Assembly (NCBI GenBank): GCA_964392775.1
Contig: CAYMRD010000006.1
Coordinates: forward strand, 62,001 to 126,000
Length of the DNA stretch: 64,000 bases
Source of the DNA: UKL13-3 sp964392775
GTDB taxonomy: Bacteria > Bacteroidota > Bacteroidia > UKL13-3
Reading direction: 5' to 3'
Part shown: positions 60,015-64,000 of the stretch, in pieces
How positions within the stretch are numbered: position 1 is the first letter of the stretch
Layout of the letters: each line of letters starts with the position of its first letter
Position numbers and translations under genes: made by a program
The notes under the pieces: model-generated
Told to the model about the DNA's origin: nothing
Databases searched by the model: none
What the model saw: the letters and a program-made list of their open reading frames with translations, nothing else

Positions 60015-61685
60015 TTAAACTGCGGTAAGAAGGTATTCGGGTTGCGCTAACACCACAGGTTTTTCAGTTCCGCTGTATTGTATAATTAAAGGAGCTTGTT
60101 GAGGAACAATATTTCCTGTGTGTTTATATGCATCGAAATTAAAGGTGAGTGGCAATACGATATGCCGGAATTTACGGGTGTTGAAGCCCTGTTGTTCCAG
60201 CAACCGTTTTTTGTCTTCAAATGAAATTTCCTGAAGATATTTTTCCTGCGGTTTGATTTTAGCCTGTAAATAATAATCAACAGCAATCAGTTGCCTCAGG
60301 ATTTCGTCATGAGGATACGTTGTTTGCGCATACTCCACAATCCGGTCATATACATCATTGAGGGTATGTTTATGGAAATCGGTAGTTTGGTGGAAATGAG
60401 TTCCAAGTCCCAATAGGAAATCGAAAATGCTATACTTTTCGGTGATGTATTTAAGAGCGTAAACTGTTCGCTTTTTGTTCCAGTAAATTTCCAGCGCTTC
60501 TTCCAGCAAGGTGATGCGGTGAAGTTCATCAGCACTCAGGTAATTGCTTTCGATGATTTGGTAGGGAGGAGCAGGATCAAACTTGTATCCGTGCTGTTCA
60601 TATTTTTGGCGCACAGGAGTGCCTTTCAAAAACTTTAGGAAACCCAGTTGCAATTCGGGCGGGTACAGTTTAAACACTTCTTCAATACTGTATTTGATGT
60701 CGTTCCATTCATCCAACGGCAAGCCTACAATTAAGTCGAGGTGCATCTCAATTTTGTTGTCGAGTTGCTTGATAACAGCACTTGTTTTATCAAAGTTCTG
60801 TTTGCGGCTAACCTGCAAATTGGCTTTCTGGTTCACGGTTTGAATACCAATCTCAAACCGGAACAATCCTTCTGGAACATGCTCTTGTATAAAAGCAACA
60901 ATATCGGGATGCACAATATCAGCTGTAATCTCAAACTGAAACACATTGGCTGGATGATGATGTTTGAGTATGAACGTAAACATGTCGATGGTAAAATCCT
61001 TCTTCACATTAAACGTGCGGTCGAGGAATTTAATCACCCGTCCGTGTGTCATCAAGTGCAACAAGTTTGATTTGATATCCTCAATTGGGAGGTAACGAAC
61101 TTTATTATCCAAACTCGCTAAACAGAATTCGCATTTATACGGGCAACCTCTAGATGTTTCGATATAACATACTTTATTGTACAAATCCTCAGGCGAATCA
61201 TACTGGTAAGGATTGATGCCTTTGTACAGGTTTAAGTCAAACGTTACCTGTTTGGGAAACAGTTGAACCGTATTGTTTTGTTTGTGTACCAGATTGGCCA
61301 CACCTTCCACATTGGGATAGGCATTCATAAACTCCTCAAACGGAATTTCGCCTTCACCCAAAATAATATAATCCACTTCGGGCAGGTTGATTACGTCATT
61401 ATAATCATAACTCACCTCGGGGCCACCCAATAAAATTTTGATATGCGGGTTCAGCTTTTTGAGTTCACGCGCTACCGCCAAAGTTTGGGTGATGTTCCAG
61501 ATATAACAACTGAAAGCCACCACGTCAAAGTCTTTGCAGCGGTTGGCAATATCTTCGGGCTTTTCTTTGATGGTAAACTCTTTCCACTCAATCCCCTCGC
61601 GGTGTTTGTTCAGCGAATACAGCAATCGTATTGCCAGATTCAGGTGGATGTACTTGGCGTTTAAGGTGGTAAGTAAGAGTTTCAT
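60015..61685 (-). CDS. B12-binding-domain radical SAM protein (DUF4080 type)
   Basis: A 556-residue protein. Residues ~1-140 resemble a cobalamin-binding domain (LLTTLNAKYIHLNLAIRLLY, KILLGGPEVSYDY, YIILGEGEIPFEEF). The radical SAM core starts with TSRGCPYKCEFC (CxxxCxxC, iron-sulfur cluster), then FLDRTFNV and FEIGIQTVN. The C-terminal ~150 residues fit DUF4080. Such enzymes methylate or rearrange unreactive carbons; the substrate is unknown. Starts at ATG 61685, 41 bp after rlmF. Confidence 0.9.
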   Translation of the reverse strand: MKLLLTTLNAKYIHLNLAIRLLYSLNKHREGIEWKEFTIKEKPEDIANRCKDFDVVAFSCYIWNITQTLAVARELKKLNPHIKILLGGPEVSYDYNDVINLPEVDYIILGEGEIPFEEFMNAYPNVEGVANLVHKQNNTVQLFPKQVTFDLNLYKGINPYQYDSPEDLYNKVCYIETSRGCPYKCEFCLASLDNKVRYLPIEDIKSNLLHLMTHGRVIKFLDRTFNVKKDFTIDMFTFILKHHHPANVFQFEITADIVHPDIVAFIQEHVPEGLFRFEIGIQTVNQKANLQVSRKQNFDKTSAVIKQLDNKIEMHLDLIVGLPLDEWNDIKYSIEEVFKLYPPELQLGFLKFLKGTPVRQKYEQHGYKFDPAPPYQIIESNYLSADELHRITLLEEALEIYWNKKRTVYALKYITEKYSIFDFLLGLGTHFHQTTDFHKHTLNDVYDRIVEYAQTTYPHDEILRQLIAVDYYLQAKIKPQEKYLQEISFEDKKRLLEQQGFNTRKFRHIVLPLTFNFDAYKHTGNIVPQQAPLIIQYSGTEKPVVLAQPEYLLTAV

Positions 61686-61726
61686 GAAGCAGCGAAGATA
61701 ATACTATCTGCTCAGAAACCACGGTT

Positions 61727-62665
61727 TTAAGCCCAGCGCTTTCTGCTCCAGTCTTTGCGTTGCAGGGGTGTCATAAAAGTCCATACCACAAAACGGCTTA
61801 TTTTTTGGCCCTGCGCCATTTCAATAATATGGCTTTCAACCACGTTGGCTTCTTTCAGTTTGTTATGTACCGAGGCCAAAGTAGTTTGTTTGGATACCAA
61901 TGAGGTAAACCATAAACATTGCTGACGGAAGTTTACACTCTCTTCTACCATGCGGTTGATGAATTCTTTTTCGCCACCATCACACCACAACTCATTGCTC
62001 GTACCTCCAAAATTAAGCACAGGCTTTTGGCTACGTTTGCCGCTCAGGTTGGTTGTTTTGCGCAGCGATTGTTCGCGTGCCTCAGCCGCACTGCTATGAA
62101 AAGGCGGATTGCACAATACCAGATCGAAACGTTCGGAAGGATGGATGATGTTTCGAAGAATGGCATTCTTAGCCGGTTGCAAACGGATAAATACATCATC
62201 AGCCATGGGATGGTTTTGGTCGATGATGGATTGTGCATGTTTGGTAGCCACGGGGTCTATATCGCTGCCTACAAATTGCCATCCATATACCTGATGTCCG
62301 ATGAGGGGATACACACAATTGGCACCTACGCCAATATCCAATACCCGAACCCGTGGTCCTTTGGGAACTACATCTTTGTTTGTTGAGGCCAGTAAATCGG
62401 CCAGATAATGGATATAATCGGCACGTCCCGGTATGGGCGGACATAAATAATTGGCCGGCAAATCCCAATGTGCCACTCCATAAACCGATTTGAGCAAGGC
62501 TTTGTTAAGCGATAACACCGCTTTGGGATTGGCAAAATTGATAGTGGCATCACCGGCAGGTGCTTGGGTAATGTATTCTTTGAGCTCAGGACAAGCAGCT
62601 ACCAGCGTTTCAAAATTGTAGCGGTCGCGGTGTGCATTGCGCGGATGAAGTTCGTTTTTTACCAT
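61727..62665 (-). CDS. rlmF: 23S rRNA (adenine1618-N6)-methyltransferase RlmF
   Basis: Methylates A1618 of 23S rRNA. Rossmann methyltransferase with VRVLDIGVGANCVYPLIG (motif I), the catalytic LCNPPFHSSAAEA (NPPF) and RDRYNFETLVAACPELKEYI at the N-terminus. The 312-residue length is normal. ATG 62665 lies 3 nt after the rluF stop. Confidence 0.94.
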   Translation of the reverse strand: MVKNELHPRNAHRDRYNFETLVAACPELKEYITQAPAGDATINFANPKAVLSLNKALLKSVYGVAHWDLPANYLCPPIPGRADYIHYLADLLASTNKDVVPKGPRVRVLDIGVGANCVYPLIGHQVYGWQFVGSDIDPVATKHAQSIIDQNHPMADDVFIRLQPAKNAILRNIIHPSERFDLVLCNPPFHSSAAEAREQSLRKTTNLSGKRSQKPVLNFGGTSNELWCDGGEKEFINRMVEESVNFRQQCLWFTSLVSKQTTLASVHNKLKEANVVESHIIEMAQGQKISRFVVWTFMTPLQRKDWSRKRWA

Positions 62666-62668
62666 GTA

Positions 62669-63580
62669 TTATCTTCCGCTTCTGCGGCCTCCTGATTTAT
62701 GATTCGATTTGCCTGCAGGTCGTCTGTTGCGGTTGTCCTGATTATTGCGGCTGGATTTAGGTGCCGAACGGTGAGCGCTTGAAGCCGGTTTAGATGAAGA
62801 TGTATTTTTTGATTTGGAGCTTCCTGATTTTTTAGGTGCCGGTTTTTTCTTCTCTGCATCCGATGTCGAATCTTTCATCAAACTGTAAAGGATATTCATC
62901 TCAGCTTCTGTGAGGTCACGCCAATCGCCAACGGGCAAACCTTTCAATCCAATATTCATAATGCGCACTCGTTCCAGTTTGGTTACTTCGTATCCAAAGT
63001 ACTCGCACATTCTGCGTATTTGTCTGTTTAAACCTTGTACCAAAATAATGCGGAACACAGCGGGGCCTTCCTGTACCACCTTGCATTTTTTTGTGGTGAC
63101 CCCCATGATCGGAACGCCATTGGCCATACTTTGGATCACGGTATCTGTCAATGGTTTGTTTACGGTTACCACATATTCTTTTTCGTGGTTGTTACCGGCA
63201 CGCAATATCTTGTTTACCAAATCTCCGTTATTGGTCAAAAAAATCAATCCTTGAGAGTCTTTATCCAAACGGCCAATCGGGAAAATACGTTTGCTGTGGT
63301 TTACAAATTGTACAATATTATCGCGCACACCTTCTTCGGTAGTTGATGTAACACCCACGGGTTTATTGAGTGCAATAAAGATGATGTCTTCGCCTTTGCG
63401 TGGTTCCAGTTCATTCCCGTTCACACGTACACGGTCGCCCACTTTTACCTGATCGCCCACATTGGCTTTACGCCCGTTGATAAACACGTTTCCTTGTTCA
63501 ATATAACGGTCGGCTTCGCGCCTTGAACACAGGCCACTTTCACTGATGAATTTATTGAGGCGAACGGTTGATGGTTGCAT
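62669..63580 (-). CDS. rluF: 23S rRNA pseudouridine synthase RluF/RluB-type
   Basis: S4 RNA-binding domain at residues ~8-55 (RLNKFISESGLCSRREADRY), then the RsuA-type catalytic core with IGRLDKDSQGLIFLTN (catalytic Asp) and QIRRMCEYFGYEVTKLERV. Of the RsuA family, the layout is nearest RluF, which modifies U2604. The C-terminal ~75 residues are a disordered basic tail (KKKPAPKKSGSSKSKNTSSS, RRPAGKSNHKSGGRRSGR) not required for the fold. ATG at 63580; a TTG 9 nt earlier is possible. First gene of the rluF-rlmF-radical SAM group. Confidence 0.88.
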   Translation of the reverse strand: MQPSTVRLNKFISESGLCSRREADRYIEQGNVFINGRKANVGDQVKVGDRVRVNGNELEPRKGEDIIFIALNKPVGVTSTTEEGVRDNIVQFVNHSKRIFPIGRLDKDSQGLIFLTNNGDLVNKILRAGNNHEKEYVVTVNKPLTDTVIQSMANGVPIMGVTTKKCKVVQEGPAVFRIILVQGLNRQIRRMCEYFGYEVTKLERVRIMNIGLKGLPVGDWRDLTEAEMNILYSLMKDSTSDAEKKKPAPKKSGSSKSKNTSSSKPASSAHRSAPKSSRNNQDNRNRRPAGKSNHKSGGRRSGR

Positions 63581-63940
63581 GGTGTGCAAGGTAGTAAATT
63601 CAGTTGATTAAGTAATTGGGTTGATTAGGTTGGTTGGGAGGAGGGAAGTTGGAGGATGGATGTTAGAAGACGGAAGGTGGCTGCGCGGAGCCGAAGCTAC
63701 AGTTAGATGTTAGAAATTGGAAGTTTGTGTTTGGGTCATGTCATGTCTAAAGGAGCGGAGTCGAGACATGTGCGTGGGAAACAACTCTGTGCTCCTTTGA
63801 ATTCTCTCTGTGTGAAATCCTCGCGACTGTTTCACACAGAGCATACGGAGAAGACACAGAGTACCACAGAGGCTATCCCTGCGCCTCTCAACTCTGACTC
63901 TGCGGCTTTGCGTGAACCCCAAAGATGCTTCATCACATGC

Positions 63941-63960
63941 TTCGATGAACTCAGCATGAC
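63941..63960 (+). repeat. 20-nt interspersed repeat TTCGATGAACTCAGCATGAC
   Basis: Copy of the repeat at 1987-2006 with two differences. Confidence 0.5.
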
Positions 63961-63967
63961 AAACAAA

Positions 63968-63995
63968 AAAGCCATACTCGTTTGAATATGGCTTT
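63968..63995. terminator. Intrinsic terminator hairpin at the window end
   Basis: AAAGCCATA (63968-63976), loop CTCGTTTGAA, TATGGCTTT (63987-63995). The loop shares CTCGTTT with the 30135/31196/33284 hairpins. The gene it serves is probably outside the window. Confidence 0.65.
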
Positions 63996-64000
63996 GCCTG

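Larger units (their letters stand above)
63581..64000. other. Repeat-filled terminal spacer
   Basis: No credible gene was found. It contains CTGCGCCTCTCAACT (63879-63893) and TCTGCGGCTTTGCGTGAA (63899-63916), related to 42928-42968; the 20-nt repeat at 63941-63960; paired words CACACAGAG/ACCACAGAG; and a terminator hairpin at 63968. Confidence 0.65.

Overview
The window is a stretch of bacterial chromosome that looks like Bacteroidota, near Flavobacteriia, Sphingobacteriia or Chitinophagia. Signs of this are a type IX secretion C-terminal sorting domain (30187-31119), a PorV/PorQ-type barrel (51448-52515), a Bacteroidota-style LptD, and an archaeal-type ProRS. Shine-Dalgarno sequences are almost absent, and -7 promoter elements of the form TAnnTTTG occur upstream of many genes. 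No rRNA, phage, IS transposase or CRISPR array was seen. One tRNA (Pro, anticodon GGG) is present.

Layout. 1-5015: the 3' end of clpC, rlmH, a DUF58 protein and a two-domain acyltransferase resembling the aminolipid synthase OlsF. 5022-8062 (minus): two LPP20-like lipoproteins, a patatin phospholipase and a tiny lipoprotein. 8172-18397: proS, an unknown gene, then envelope genes (MCE/MlaD protein, N-acetylmuramoyl-L-alanine amidase, lptD), a Lys1/alanine-dehydrogenase-like enzyme and an MsbA-like ABC exporter. 18415-19775 (minus): an AT-rich accessory islet with the layout of a toxin-antitoxin-chaperone module (toxin, HTH antitoxin, SecB-like chaperone), in which the toxin appears broken. 19835-27986: comB, gcvT, tyrS, a HAD phosphatase, a flavin reductase, alkaline phosphatase and dprA.

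28106-33263 is a second accessory region. It holds a polysaccharide deacetylase coupled to a GNAT enzyme, a T9SS cargo protein with an (ATAC)5 repeat beside its promoter, and an AbiE-type type IV toxin-antitoxin pair lying between identical hairpin repeats. 33389-36735 is the thrS-infC-rpmI-rplT translation operon (minus). 36915-44705 has a TPR lipoprotein, tyrosine catabolism (hmgA, hpd) with a membrane J-protein between the two genes, a LOG protein coupled to a VF530 protein, and an ABC-F ATPase with one degenerate ATP site. 44781-49702: tRNA-Pro, mfd and cinA. 50208-59254: a histone-H1-like lysine/alanine repeat protein, lipoprotein and barrel genes, a NUDIX hydrolase, pdxJ, a PolB-type exonuclease, prmC and an M16 peptidase. 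59421-63580 (minus): rRNA modification genes rluF and rlmF, followed by a B12/radical-SAM protein and a DUF3109 protein.

Most genes are housekeeping. The parts most worth a second look are the chaperone-type TA module with its disrupted toxin, the AbiE cassette framed by repeated hairpins, the repeat-bearing promoter of the T9SS cargo gene, and several families of interspersed intergenic repeats. All functional calls rest on reading the translated sequences by eye; no database search was run.
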